Source of the DNA: an uncultured delta proteobacterium
Lineage (GTDB): Bacteria > Myxococcota_A > Polyangia > Haliangiales > Haliangiaceae
Length of the DNA: 42,448 nucleotides
Assembly (NCBI GenBank): GCA_900696455.1
Contig: CAADGB010000208.1
Location: 1 to 42,448 of the forward strand
Reading direction: 5' to 3'
The position numbers were made by a program, and so were the translations under genes. Under the pieces are notes generated by a model. The model was not told the origin of the DNA. It made no database searches and saw only the letters and a program-made list of their open reading frames with translations. Positions 19,897 through 28,564 of this stretch are shown piece by piece (positions within the stretch are counted from its first letter, which is position 1; every line of letters starts with the position of its first letter).

Positions 19897-22044
19897 CTAC
19901 TCCGTCGCCTCGGCCGACTCGCCGGCGAAGTAGCTGCGCAGCACCTGGGTCTCGAAGTTCAGCTCGCGCAGCGAGTCCTTGCCCGAACCGGCCTTGATCG
20001 CCGCGTCGAGCTTGGCGCCGCACTCGACGCAGTCCTTGCCGGCGACCTTGGGCAGCGCGAGCAGGATGCTCTGCCGCACCAGGCGGTCGTCGGTCATGAC
20101 GTTGTAGAGCAGGACCGGCAGGGCGACGCTGGCCGCCTTGGGGCCCATCTTGCCGACCTCGAGCAGGGCGCGCTCGATCTGCGCGATGCAGGCCTCGAGC
20201 TTCTCCTCGTCGGTGTACTTGTCGACCTCGATGTCCGACGACGCGGCCTTGAGCCGGGCCGACAGCCCCGCCCAGTCGGCCTTGCACTTGGCGTTGACGT
20301 CGGGGCCCTTGAGCGGCCTGGGGTTGCCGTCCTCGTCGGTCTCGGCGGCCGGGATCGCGGGCAAGAGGCCGACGTAGCAGGCCACGTCGTCCTTGCAGTG
20401 CATCGCGATCTCGATGCGCGCGGCGTGGGTCTCGAACAGGCGCTGGAAGCCGCGGTAGGCCTTGGCCTTGTCGTCGAGGCCCTTCCAGTTGGCGCGGGCC
20501 ACCGTGTAGGGGTCCTTGACCTTGTCGAACTCGACCTTGGCCTTGGTCATGGCCTCGATCAGCTCGATCGGCGCCTTGCGCTCGCCGCCCTTGCGGTTGA
20601 CCTCGGCCTTGGCGGCGTCGAGCTTCTCCTTGGCCGCCTCGTAGACGCCCTTGGCCGCCTCGTACTGGAGCTTGGGCGAGCCGTCGGCCTCCTTCTTGGC
20701 CTTGTCGCTGGCCTCCTTGTACTTCTTGGCCTGGGTCAGGAGCAGCGGGATGCGATCCTTGCTGCGGGCGAGACGACCGTAGGCCACCGACGCCTCGAGG
20801 CGGAGCCCCTGGTCGGCGCTGTTGTCGGCGGCGATCGCGCCCAGGGCGTCGAGCGCGGTGCCCTTGCCGGTCTTCTCCGAGCCGTCGCGCGACACGAACG
20901 AGAAGACGTTGGCCGCGATCGGCTTGATCTCCTCGACCTTGCCGGTCGTCCACACGTCGAGCACCGCCTGGGTCGCCTGCGGCGAGCCGATCTTGCGCAG
21001 GGCGTCGAGGATGGCGTTGTGCTGGACCGGGCCCGGGGCCGAGTCGACGTAGTAGGCGGGGACGGGCTCGCGGGCCAGCGCCTTGAGCAGCGAGGGCACC
21101 AGCGCCGGGTCGTAGAGATCGCCGGCGATGATCGCGGCGTAGTAGTCCATGGCCGAGACCTTCTGCCACTCCGACTGCGGCAGCGGGTCCTTGCCGACGT
21201 CCCCCTTGTAGGTGTCGAGCGCGTTCTCCTGGAACAGGGTCCGGGTCTCGCTGTCGGTGCCCTCCAGGATCGCCTTCATGCGCTGGGACACCGTCGCCCC
21301 ACCCGAGGCCACCAGCGAGCGGCGCACCTGCTTGAAGAAGAACGGCAGCCGGTACATCGACTCGATCAGCACCGGGATGGCCTGCTCGCTCTTGAGCTTG
21401 CCCAGGGCGATGATCGCCGCGCCGTGCATCTCGGGCCGCGCCGGGTTGAACTCCTCGCGGATGATGGTGTTGAGCACCGACGCCGCGCCGGGGTTGCCGA
21501 GCTCGCCCAGCGACATGATGGCCTGGCCGCGGAGCTGCTTGATCTCGGGCTTGTCGGGCGACTTGTTGGCGGCGGCCACCAGCACCTCGAGGGCCGCGTC
21601 GATCTTGGCCCGACCCAGCGCCTCGGCGGCGAGGCGCGCGCTCTCGATCGAGCGCGGGTTGGCCGGGTCGACCTCCTCGATGGCCTTGGTCAGGATGGGC
21701 AGCGCCTTGTCCCAGGCCGCCGGGCGCGCCTTGTAGTTGTTCTTGAAGGTGGCCTTGGCCTCTTCCTCGGTCAGCGGCTTGGCCAGGTCGATGATGACCT
21801 GGAGGATCGCCACCGGCCGCCCCTGCCGCTCCCACGCCTTGCCCAGCGCCGGGATGGCGCGGTTGTCGCCGAGCCGCTCGAGCTCGGTCACCGCGCGCTC
21901 GACCTCGCGCGAGTCACCCAGCTTCTTGGTGTGCGTCGTGTAGTCGAACTGATCTTCCGGGCACCCGGTGAGGGCGACGACCGCCACGATCCCGACGAGG
22001 AGCGTGGACGGCAGGCCGGAGAGGTTCCGCCAGCGGAGGAGCAT
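19897..22044 (-). CDS. HEAT-repeat lipoprotein
   Basis: The protein has 715 residues. The lipoprotein signal is LLVGIVAVVALTGC. Alpha-helical HEAT-like repeats follow (for example ERLGDNRAIPALGKAWE, AIMSLGELGNPGAASVL, AAIIALGKLKSEQAIPVL, LDALRKIGSPQATQAVL). Residues ~430-500 are a charged Lys/Glu/Ala helix, possibly a coiled coil. A late Cys pair, KDCVECGAKL, is present. It is probably a periplasmic scaffold on the outer or inner membrane. It follows the TolQ/TolR-like genes in the same direction (129 bp after the second TolR), so it may link that proton channel to the envelope. AAAGGAT precedes the ATG at 22044. Confidence 0.8.
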   Translation of the reverse strand: MLLRWRNLSGLPSTLLVGIVAVVALTGCPEDQFDYTTHTKKLGDSREVERAVTELERLGDNRAIPALGKAWERQGRPVAILQVIIDLAKPLTEEEAKATFKNNYKARPAAWDKALPILTKAIEEVDPANPRSIESARLAAEALGRAKIDAALEVLVAAANKSPDKPEIKQLRGQAIMSLGELGNPGAASVLNTIIREEFNPARPEMHGAAIIALGKLKSEQAIPVLIESMYRLPFFFKQVRRSLVASGGATVSQRMKAILEGTDSETRTLFQENALDTYKGDVGKDPLPQSEWQKVSAMDYYAAIIAGDLYDPALVPSLLKALAREPVPAYYVDSAPGPVQHNAILDALRKIGSPQATQAVLDVWTTGKVEEIKPIAANVFSFVSRDGSEKTGKGTALDALGAIAADNSADQGLRLEASVAYGRLARSKDRIPLLLTQAKKYKEASDKAKKEADGSPKLQYEAAKGVYEAAKEKLDAAKAEVNRKGGERKAPIELIEAMTKAKVEFDKVKDPYTVARANWKGLDDKAKAYRGFQRLFETHAARIEIAMHCKDDVACYVGLLPAIPAAETDEDGNPRPLKGPDVNAKCKADWAGLSARLKAASSDIEVDKYTDEEKLEACIAQIERALLEVGKMGPKAASVALPVLLYNVMTDDRLVRQSILLALPKVAGKDCVECGAKLDAAIKAGSGKDSLRELNFETQVLRSYFAGESAEATE

Positions 22045-22107
22045 GGATCGATCCTTTCGAGAGCCGGCGCAGGCCGGCCGAGACGTCGGAAGCCGGTAGA
22101 TGATGCA

Positions 22108-22148
22108 ACGCCGGGTGAGCCTTGCGGCCCGACCCGGCGTCTTTTTTT
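22108..22148 (+). terminator. Plus-strand intrinsic terminator between two minus-strand genes
   Basis: ACGCCGGGT (22108-22116) and ACCCGGCGT (22132-22140) form a 9-bp stem with a 15-nt loop, followed by C and seven T (22142-22148). Orientation fits termination of rightward, antisense transcription. On the minus strand the same hairpin lies in the 5' region of the HEAT lipoprotein gene without a U-tract. Confidence 0.6.
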
Positions 22149-22172
22149 CCCAGAGCGCGGACGCCGCTCGCG

Positions 22173-22772
22173 TTACTTGGCCTTCACCGCGAACAGGATG
22201 TTGTCGAACTCGGCGTACTTGGCCGTGGTGACGATCATCGTGATGACGCGAGCGTCGGTCTCCTTGTCGGCCTGCAGGATCGCCAGCCCCTCGGGACAGA
22301 GGTTGGACGGATCCACGATCCCGGCCTTGAGATCGTCACAGGCCTTCTTGGCCCGCTTGTCGCGGCCGAGGCTGATCTCCTCGCGCCGCTTCTTGCCCAC
22401 CGCCTGCAGGCGCTCGAACAGGGCCTCGATCTTGAGCGTCGGCCGCTCGTCGCGCAGCAGGCTGTCGATCGTCGCCACCTGGGTGCCCTGGAACGAGACC
22501 TCGGTGTTGGTGACGATGATGATGGGCGCCACCTGCAGCGCGTCCTTCTGCATCGCCATCGGCAGCTCGAGGCCCTTCTGGGCCTTGAGCAGCTCACCGG
22601 TGCTCGAGAACACCATCAGCAGGAAGCAGACGAGGATGGTCATGGTGTCGACGAACGGCACCAGGTTGAGCGAGATGTTCGACGACCGGGCGCCGCCGGT
22701 CGCCGAGCCCTTGCCCAGGTGCTTGAACGGCACCGAGCGGTAGAGGCGGGGGCCTGCCTTGGTTACTGGCAT
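22173..22772 (-). CDS. ExbD/TolR-like biopolymer transport protein (second copy)
   Basis: The protein has 199 residues. A basic cytoplasmic N-terminus leads into one membrane segment, LNLVPFVDTMTILVCFLLMVF, in which the Asp of FVDT matches the proton-carrying Asp of ExbD/TolR. The rest is a periplasmic domain, longer than usual, with Lys/Arg-rich and Cys-containing segments (KKACDDL, NLCPEGL). With the ExbB/TolQ-like protein it should form an inner-membrane proton channel that drives an envelope process. AAGGAGA precedes the ATG. It starts 10 nt after the other ExbD-like gene. Confidence 0.87.
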   Translation of the reverse strand: MPVTKAGPRLYRSVPFKHLGKGSATGGARSSNISLNLVPFVDTMTILVCFLLMVFSSTGELLKAQKGLELPMAMQKDALQVAPIIIVTNTEVSFQGTQVATIDSLLRDERPTLKIEALFERLQAVGKKRREEISLGRDKRAKKACDDLKAGIVDPSNLCPEGLAILQADKETDARVITMIVTTAKYAEFDNILFAVKAK

Positions 22773-22782
22773 CGGGGTCTCC

Positions 22783-23295
22783 TTACAGCGTCGGGCGCCA
22801 GGACAGGCTGGTGGGCTCGGACAGGCCGACCCCGGTGAAGCCGACCTTGACCGCGAGATCCATGGCCTGGATCACGTGGTCGTACTTCACCGGCGCGGCC
22901 GAGGTGCTCTCGGCCGCGATCTCGATGTCGTTGCGCTCGGCGAACGCCTCCTCCTTCTTGAGGGCGATGAGGGCGTTCTCGAACGTCGGCCAGTCGTAGT
23001 TGCCGTCGGGGTTCTTGCGCACCTGCACCGGATCCACCGCGAGCCGCGACACGCCGACGTACATCATGTCCGCCTGGATGAGGACGGAGATGACCGGTGG
23101 CGGGTCCGTGATCTCGGTGATCGGCTGGTTGCGGTTCTTGCCCTTGGGCTGGATCGTGATCTGCGCGATGTTGACCCAGACCGCCACGACCAGGAGGAAG
23201 GCCGTGAGGCAGCTCATCAGGTCGATGTAGGGGACGATGTTGAGCTCGACGTTGACGCTCTTCTTGTCCCCGCCGGTATCAATCGCAGCACCCAT
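22783..23295 (-). CDS. ExbD/TolR-like biopolymer transport protein (first copy)
   Basis: The protein has 170 residues. VELNIVPYIDLMSCLTAFLLVVAVWV is cut here in two parts: the N-terminal VELNIVPYIDLMSCL holds the conserved membrane Asp, and the hydrophobic remainder completes the helix. A periplasmic domain follows. Its sequence differs clearly from the neighbouring ExbD-like protein, so the pair is not a recent duplication. GGAGGT lies before the ATG at 23295. Order and orientation (TolQ, TolR, TolR) resemble the Agl/Gld-type channels of myxobacteria, but Agl identity is not proven. Confidence 0.87.
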   Translation of the reverse strand: MGAAIDTGGDKKSVNVELNIVPYIDLMSCLTAFLLVVAVWVNIAQITIQPKGKNRNQPITEITDPPPVISVLIQADMMYVGVSRLAVDPVQVRKNPDGNYDWPTFENALIALKKEEAFAERNDIEIAAESTSAAPVKYDHVIQAMDLAVKVGFTGVGLSEPTSLSWRPTL

Positions 23296-23359
23296 GGGTA
23301 CCTCCGAGTCCCGGCGTCAGGGAGCCCGACGCCGGGGGTTGAGCTGTGGTCCGGTGGAC

Positions 23360-24001
23360 TCAGCCCTGGGGCTGCATCTGCGAGCGATGGTTGACGACCA
23401 GGTTGACCACCTGGACGGTGACCTCGTTGATGTCGTCGGTGATGCGGGTGGTCTTGCCCTGGAGCAGCGAGTAGCCGAGCAGACCGATGAGCGAGGTGCC
23501 GATGCCGAAGGCGGTGCAGTTGAGCGCCTCGGAGATGCCCTTGGCGAGCTCGGTCGACTTGTCGCCGCTCTCCTCGGAGCCGACGGCGCCGAACGACTTG
23601 ATCATGCCGGTGATGGTGCCGAGGAGGCCGGCCATGACGGCGAAGTTCGAGAGCATCGCCAGGTAGGGCGTGCGGGCGTTGATCTTGGGCAGCTCGCGCA
23701 GCGCGGCCTCGTCCATCGCGGCCTGGACCTCGTCGTCGCTCTTGTTGAACTTCATGAGGCCGGCCTGGACGATGCGGGTCATCGGGGTCGGGTTGCCGGA
23801 GCAGACCTTGATGGCGCCCTGGACGTTGCCGGCCATGACCTGGCTCTTGAGGAGCGCGAGGAGCTTGTCCTTGTCGACCGAGGCCTTGAACAGGTACACC
23901 GCGCGCTCGACGATGACGGCGATGGTGATGATCGAGGTGATGAGGATGGGCCACATGCCCCACCCACCTTCGTGGAACGCGGACGAGATCGACTGCAGCA
24001 T
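23360..24001 (-). CDS. MotA/TolQ/ExbB-family proton channel protein
   Basis: The protein has 213 residues with three membrane segments: MWPILITSIITIAVIVERAV near residue 16, AMLSNFAVMAGLLGTITGMI near 117, and FGIGTSLIGLLGYSLL near 168. The LLGTITGMI and ALNCTAFGIGTS segments are the conserved ExbB/TolQ core. It is the channel subunit partner of the two ExbD-like proteins encoded next. ACTGGAGGTACTCC before the ATG provides a strong ribosome binding site. Confidence 0.88.
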   Translation of the reverse strand: MLQSISSAFHEGGWGMWPILITSIITIAVIVERAVYLFKASVDKDKLLALLKSQVMAGNVQGAIKVCSGNPTPMTRIVQAGLMKFNKSDDEVQAAMDEAALRELPKINARTPYLAMLSNFAVMAGLLGTITGMIKSFGAVGSEESGDKSTELAKGISEALNCTAFGIGTSLIGLLGYSLLQGKTTRITDDINEVTVQVVNLVVNHRSQMQPQG

Positions 24002-24258
24002 GGTCGGAGTACCTCCAGTGGGCGCCGGCGCGGCCGGGCGGGCGGGTCAACGGGTCTGGTGCCGCAGGTGCTGCAAGAGGAGATCCACGAGCCGAAGCGT
24101 TCTGGATCGTTCGGGTTTGCAGGTGTCGCGCGCGCGCGCGCGGGCGCGTGGGCCGGGGCAACTCGGGACGGGCCGGGGCGAAATGCCACGTCCTGCCGGG
24201 GCGGCCAGGCGAGTCTGTGGGAACCTCGCGCCCTCCCTGGTGTCGGAGGTGCTCGACC

Positions 24259-24879
24259 GTGCAGATCCATCGCTTCCTGTCGCTGACCGATCTGGTCGTC
24301 CTCGTGGTGGTTGGCGTGGTCGTCTTCCTGCCGCCGCGCGCGGTGAGCGCCAGCCTGCCGGCGCGCATGGATCGCGAGAGTCGGCTGGCGCTGGCGTTCG
24401 CCGAGGCGCGCGCCCTGGTCAGACCGGACGACGGGCGGGCGCTGGCGGAGGTGTCGCGACGGCTCGGGGAGGCCGGCCAGCTCGACTGGGCGGTCCAGGC
24501 GCCGGTGGTCGGCGCGGCGCGGCTCGGTGACTCGCCGACGCGCTGGCGGGCGCTGCTCGCCGCGTCGATCGCGCACGCCGACCGGCTCGAGGTGAAGGAG
24601 GCGCTGGATCTCGCCAACCAGACGCTCGCGGCATGCGCCGCGGGCGGCGCCGGCGCGTGCCCGAGCTGGGAGGAGGTGCGCGTCGAGCTCTACCAGCGCC
24701 ACCTCGACGCCGGCGTGCGCTCGGGGATCGATCCGCGGAAGAACCCGCGCGGCTTCCGCGAGGCCGGCGAGTCGGCGCTGCGCCACGTGCGCGGGCTCGG
24801 CGGTCGAACCCCGCCGACGCCACCGGCACCACCGGCGCCGGCACCGACGCCGTCACCGGCACCGCCGCCGGCTCCGTGA
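24259..24879 (+). CDS. Membrane-anchored helical (TPR-like) protein with Pro-rich tail
   Basis: The protein has 206 residues. Residues ~8-26 are a signal anchor (LTDLVVLVVVGVVVFLPP). An all-helical region (about 30-150) has TPR-like spacing (ALAEVSRRLGEAGQLDWAVQ; RWRALLAASIAHADRLE). The tail is Pro/Ala-rich. GTG 24259 is chosen because GGAGGT lies 9 nt upstream; longer in-frame readings lack one. It is divergent from the proton-channel operon with about 257 bp between, which suggests related function or shared control. That 24002-24258 gap holds a CG dinucleotide run (24127-24140) but no promoter I can defend. Confidence 0.6.
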   Translation: MQIHRFLSLTDLVVLVVVGVVVFLPPRAVSASLPARMDRESRLALAFAEARALVRPDDGRALAEVSRRLGEAGQLDWAVQAPVVGAARLGDSPTRWRALLAASIAHADRLEVKEALDLANQTLAACAAGGAGACPSWEEVRVELYQRHLDAGVRSGIDPRKNPRGFREAGESALRHVRGLGGRTPPTPPAPPAPAPTPSPAPPPAP

Positions 24880-25060
24880 CCGCCACTCCGGAGTGACCGC
24901 CGCGAGCGCGCGTCCCGCGGCGCGCGTCGTGAGACCGAACTCGCGTTGACGATCCCCCTCGGGAGTGCTCTGATGGTTTCATGGGCGTCGACGTCGGGAA
25001 GCGACAGGGGTCCTCGATCACCCCGCAGGGGTCAAGGCGCGGCGGCGCCACTGGCGCGAT

Positions 25061-25123
25061 GAGGGGAGGCACCGCCGAGGCGATCTGCGCCGACTCGGGG
25101 CGGCCGGGACCGACCGATCGACC
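25061..25123 (+). repeat. Dispersed 3'-end repeat, copy B
   Basis: The core (GCCGAGGCGATCTGCGCCGA, then CTCGGG) matches copy A (32/39) and copy D (31/34). The 21 bases at 25103-25123 are identical to the far end of copy A in inverted orientation. CCGA, GGCG / CGCC and TCGG can form an 8-bp stem with a 3-nt bulge. It occupies the stretch between the 24879 stop and the kinase ATG at 25131, arguing that this stretch is not coding. Confidence 0.65.
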
Positions 25124-25130
25124 CGCGCGG

Positions 25131-26726
25131 ATGATCCCTTCACCCGCGCGGAGCGCGCGCACGACCGCGCGCCTCGCCGCGCTCCACCGCGCCGTCGCCC
25201 CGCCCGACCACGACCTCACCGCCGAGGTCGAGCGGGATCTGCCGCGCGACGCGCAGCGCCTGATGATCGCCGCGGCCGCGCTCTGGCTCCTGGGCTCGCT
25301 GGTGATCGACGCGCTGCTGATCGACGGCGCGGGGTCGTCGTGGCGCGTGGTCGCGCTGCGCGGCCTCGGGCTCGCCGCGATCGGGGGCGGCCTCCTGGCG
25401 CTGCGCCACCCCGCGACGTCGCTCCGCGGCGCCTGGGCGACCGTGGTCGCGGTCGGCGCGACCCTGTGCGCCCTCGCCGCCGCCATCGCCAGCGACGTCG
25501 CTCCGGCCGCCGCCGGGAGCCCGTACGACCTCACGCCGGTCGTGCTCCTCATCCTCACTGGCTGGGTGCTGACCCCCGACTGGCGCGGCGCCGGCGTCGC
25601 CGCCGTCACCTGGGCCGCGGCCTACGTCGTCACCCGCGCGCTGGTGCCCGGCCTCGTCGAGGTCGACGCCAGCGCCGCCGATCTGGGCGCGGCCGCGGTC
25701 GCGCACGCCACGCTCCTGGTGGTCGCGATCGCCGTCACCCAGCGCGCCCACCGGCTGCGCCACGAGCTGTCGGCGTCGCGGCAGCTCGGCAACTACCGCC
25801 TGCTGTCGCCGCTGGGCGGCGGCATGAGCGAGGTGTGGCTGGCGTGGGACGAGGTCCGCCGCCGCGAGGTCGCGCTCAAGCTCCTGCCCATCGCCGGCGC
25901 CACGCCGGCGACCCGGGCGCGCTTCGCCCGCGAGGTCGAGCTGGTGCGCTCGCTGTCCTCGCCCCACCTCACCCGCATCCTCGACGTCGGCGTCGCCGAC
26001 GACGGCATCGCCTTCATCGCCTTCGAGTACCTGCGCGGCCTGGATCTCGACGCGCTGGTCGCCGCCGCCGGCCCGCTGCCGCCCGGGCGCGCCGTCCACC
26101 TCGTGGCCCAGGCCTGCCGCGGGCTCGCCGCGGCCCACGCCGCCGGCGTGATCCACCGCGACATCAAGCCGGCCAACCTGCACTGCTCCGACGCCCGGGA
26201 CGACGAGGATCACGTGCGCGTCCTCGACTTCGGCGTGGCCCGCGCCCTCGACGAGGCCGGCGTCACCCAGGACGGCACCGCGGTCGGCACGCCCGCGTAC
26301 ATGTCGCCCGAGGCCTTCGAGGGCCAGCGTGTTTCGGCCGCCAGCGACGTCTACGCCCTGGGCGCCACGCTCTACTTCGCGCTGACCGGGACCCCGCCCT
26401 TCGACGGCGACTCCGCGGACGAGCTGCGCCGCACCCACCAGCTCGCCCCGGTGGTGCCGCCGTCGCTGCGCGCCCAGGTCGAGGTCGCGCGCGCGCTCGA
26501 GAAGATCGTCCTGCGCTGCCTCGCCAAGTCGCCGGTCCGCCGCTACCCCGACGCCGCGGCGCTGGGCGCGGCGCTCGAGGACTGCGCCCGCGTCCTGCCG
26601 CCGTGGCGACAGGAGGACGCCGCCGACTGGTGGCGGCGGGCGCGGCTCGGAGGCGGACGATCGCCGACCGCCGCGCGCGAGCGCACGACCGAGGTCGAGG
26701 CGATCGCCCCGCGGTCGGCGGACTGA
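25131..26726 (+). CDS. Eukaryotic-type Ser/Thr protein kinase with N-terminal multi-TM domain
   Basis: The protein has 531 residues. Six hydrophobic segments lie at about 45-64, 73-91, 101-121, 135-147, 153-170 and 187-203, with no soluble sensor domain. The kinase domain (about 221-485) is complete: glycine-rich loop PLGGGMSEVWLAWDE, K250 in VALKLL, IHRDIKPAN (342-344 HRD), LDFGVARA (D366) and GTPAYMSPE. It should phosphorylate Ser/Thr on the cytoplasmic side and respond to a membrane-level signal (inference). An ATG at 24981 would add 50 Gly/Arg/Ser residues, but that stretch contains a dispersed repeat, so ATG 25131 is preferred. No ribosome binding site is clear at either. Confidence 0.85.
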   Translation: MIPSPARSARTTARLAALHRAVAPPDHDLTAEVERDLPRDAQRLMIAAAALWLLGSLVIDALLIDGAGSSWRVVALRGLGLAAIGGGLLALRHPATSLRGAWATVVAVGATLCALAAAIASDVAPAAAGSPYDLTPVVLLILTGWVLTPDWRGAGVAAVTWAAAYVVTRALVPGLVEVDASAADLGAAAVAHATLLVVAIAVTQRAHRLRHELSASRQLGNYRLLSPLGGGMSEVWLAWDEVRRREVALKLLPIAGATPATRARFAREVELVRSLSSPHLTRILDVGVADDGIAFIAFEYLRGLDLDALVAAAGPLPPGRAVHLVAQACRGLAAAHAAGVIHRDIKPANLHCSDARDDEDHVRVLDFGVARALDEAGVTQDGTAVGTPAYMSPEAFEGQRVSAASDVYALGATLYFALTGTPPFDGDSADELRRTHQLAPVVPPSLRAQVEVARALEKIVLRCLAKSPVRRYPDAAALGAALEDCARVLPPWRQEDAADWWRRARLGGGRSPTAARERTTEVEAIAPRSAD

Positions 26727-26775
26727 CGGCCGCGGCGCAGGCCGCGAACCACTGTCGGCGGCCGCGACGGCCCCG

Positions 26776-26781
26776 TACAGT
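26776..26781 (+). promoter_or_regulatory. Putative -10 element of the ALDH gene (TACAGT)
   Basis: TACAGT ends 6 nt before the ATG at 26788, placing a predicted transcript start at or next to the ATG. A second hexamer, TACGGT (26781-26786), overlaps it and would be too close. Confidence 0.4.
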
Positions 26782-26787
26782 ACGGTC

Positions 26788-28548
26788 ATGGCCACGCCCA
26801 CCCCGCCGCCGCTCACCCCGCCGCCGGCGAGCGGCCCGGGCGCGGCGAACGTCCGCCCCACGGCCCGCGCCGACCTCGACGAGGCGGTGGCCCGGCTGCG
26901 CGACCGCGCCCGCGCCTTCGCCGGCCTGCCGGCCCGCGACAAGGCCGCCCTCCTGCGCGCCTGCATGCCCCGGATCGCCGACGCCGCCGAGGCCTGGGTC
27001 GCCACCGGCTGCAAGGCCAAGGGCATCGGCGGCGCGCTGGCCGCCGAGGAGTGGCTCGCCGGACCGCTGCCCACCCTGCGGCTGGCCCGCCTGCTCGCCG
27101 AGAGCCTGGAGGCGATCGCCGCCCGCGGCCGACCGCCGCTGGGCACCGGCGCCCGCGTGCGCCGCGACGGCCGGCTCGAGCTCGAGGTCTTCCCGGGCGG
27201 CGCCCTCGACCGCGTCGCGTTCGCCGGGTTCCGCGGGTCGTGCCTGATGGCCGCCGGCGTCGATCGCGGCGAGGCCGCGCGCCGCCAGGCCGGCTTTTAT
27301 CGGGCCCGTGCCCCCGAGGGCGGGGTGTCGCTCGTCCTCGGCGCCGGCAACGTCTCGAGCATCCCGCCCATGGACGTCTTCTCCAAGCTGTTCGTGGAGG
27401 GCTTCGTCTGCCTGCTCAAGATGAACCCGGTCAACGCGTGGCTCGGCCCCATCCTCGAGCGGGCGCTGGGGCCGCTGGTCGACCACGGCTTCCTGCGGGT
27501 GGTCCACGGCGGCGGCGAGGTCGGGCAGTACCTGGTCGATCACGACGGCGTCGACGACGTCCACCTGACCGGCTCCGATCACACCCACGATCTCATCGTG
27601 TGGGGCCCGCCCGGCCCCGAGCGCGAGCGGCGCAAGGCGGCGGGCGAGCCGCGGCTGACCCGACCGATCTCGTCGGAGCTGGGCAACATCAGCCCGGTGA
27701 TGGTGGTGCCGTACACCTACGCCGACGACGAGCTGGCGTTCATGGCCGCCAACGTCGCGACCATGGTCACCAACAACGCGTCGTTCAACTGCAACGCCGC
27801 CAAGCTGCTGATCACGGCCCGGGCCTGGCCCCAGCGCGACGCCTTCCTCGGCCTCGTCGCGCGCGAGCTGGCGCAGACGCCGGCGCGCGCCGCCTACTAC
27901 CCGGGCGCCTTCGACCGCTACGCCCGGCTGACCGCCGGGCGCGACCTGCTCGTGCCCGGCGGCGCCGCCGACGGCGAGCTGCCGTGGACGATCGTGCGCG
28001 AGCTCGACCCCGGCCGCGCCGACGACCCGGCGTTCCGGGTCGAGCCGTTCTGCGCCATCCTCGGCGACGTCCCGCTCGGCGACCCCGGCGCCGCCGGCGA
28101 TCCCGTCGAGTTCCTCGATCGCGCCACCCGGTTCTGCAACGACACCCTGTGGGGCACGCTCAACGCGGCGCTCCTCGTCCCCGGCGCGCTCGAACGCGAC
28201 CCGGTGGTCGGGGCCGGCGTCGAGCGCGCCATCGCCGAGCTGCGCTACGGCACCGTCGCCATCAACCACTGGCCCGCGGTGGGCTACGCCCTGGGCTCGC
28301 TGCCCTGGGGCGGCCACCCCTCGGCCACGCTGCGCGACATCCAGAGCGGGCTGGGCTGGGTCCACAACGCGTTCATGCTCGAGGGCGTGGACAAGTCGAT
28401 CGTCCGCGGGCCGCTGGTGGTCCGCCCGCGCCCGGTGTGGTTCACCGGCAACCCGCGCGCGGTCGCGGTGGCGCGGCGGATGCTCCAGCTCGAGCTCGCG
28501 CCGTCGTGGTCGGGCCTGGCGCGGGTGATCGGCGCCGCCCTCTGGTAG
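26788..28548 (+). CDS. Aldehyde dehydrogenase superfamily protein (atypical)
   Basis: The protein has 586 residues, longer than the ~480-500 of common ALDHs. Recognisable elements are GVSLVLGAGNVSSIPPMDVF and LLKMNPVNAW (cofactor-binding region), SSELGNISPVMV with E297 as general base, and NASFNCNAAKLL with C335 as the likely nucleophile. The usual FTGS motif is replaced by LTGSDHTHDLIVWG. It should oxidise an aldehyde or reduce an acyl group with NAD(P); LuxC-type acyl-CoA reductases are one alternative. Substrate is unknown. It lies 16 bp before the protease gene, and each has its own -10-like box. Confidence 0.8.
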   Translation: MATPTPPPLTPPPASGPGAANVRPTARADLDEAVARLRDRARAFAGLPARDKAALLRACMPRIADAAEAWVATGCKAKGIGGALAAEEWLAGPLPTLRLARLLAESLEAIAARGRPPLGTGARVRRDGRLELEVFPGGALDRVAFAGFRGSCLMAAGVDRGEAARRQAGFYRARAPEGGVSLVLGAGNVSSIPPMDVFSKLFVEGFVCLLKMNPVNAWLGPILERALGPLVDHGFLRVVHGGGEVGQYLVDHDGVDDVHLTGSDHTHDLIVWGPPGPERERRKAAGEPRLTRPISSELGNISPVMVVPYTYADDELAFMAANVATMVTNNASFNCNAAKLLITARAWPQRDAFLGLVARELAQTPARAAYYPGAFDRYARLTAGRDLLVPGGAADGELPWTIVRELDPGRADDPAFRVEPFCAILGDVPLGDPGAAGDPVEFLDRATRFCNDTLWGTLNAALLVPGALERDPVVGAGVERAIAELRYGTVAINHWPAVGYALGSLPWGGHPSATLRDIQSGLGWVHNAFMLEGVDKSIVRGPLVVRPRPVWFTGNPRAVAVARRMLQLELAPSWSGLARVIGAALW

Positions 28549-28552
28549 CTGC

Positions 28553-28558
28553 TATGCT
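28553..28558 (+). promoter_or_regulatory. Putative -10 element of the protease gene (TATGCT)
   Basis: TATGCT ends 6 nt before the GTG at 28565. It lies entirely in the 16-bp gap after the ALDH stop codon, and no Shine-Dalgarno sequence is present. Confidence 0.4.
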
Positions 28559-28564
28559 CCCGAC

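Noticed and set aside
24127-24140. CG dinucleotide run, possible Z-DNA site
   Set aside because: Short and unsurprising at this GC content; no supporting context.
24981-25130. N-terminal extension of the first kinase from ATG 24981
   Set aside because: The added residues are Gly/Arg/Ser-rich and the stretch contains copy B of the dispersed repeat, so it is more likely untranslated. Not excluded.
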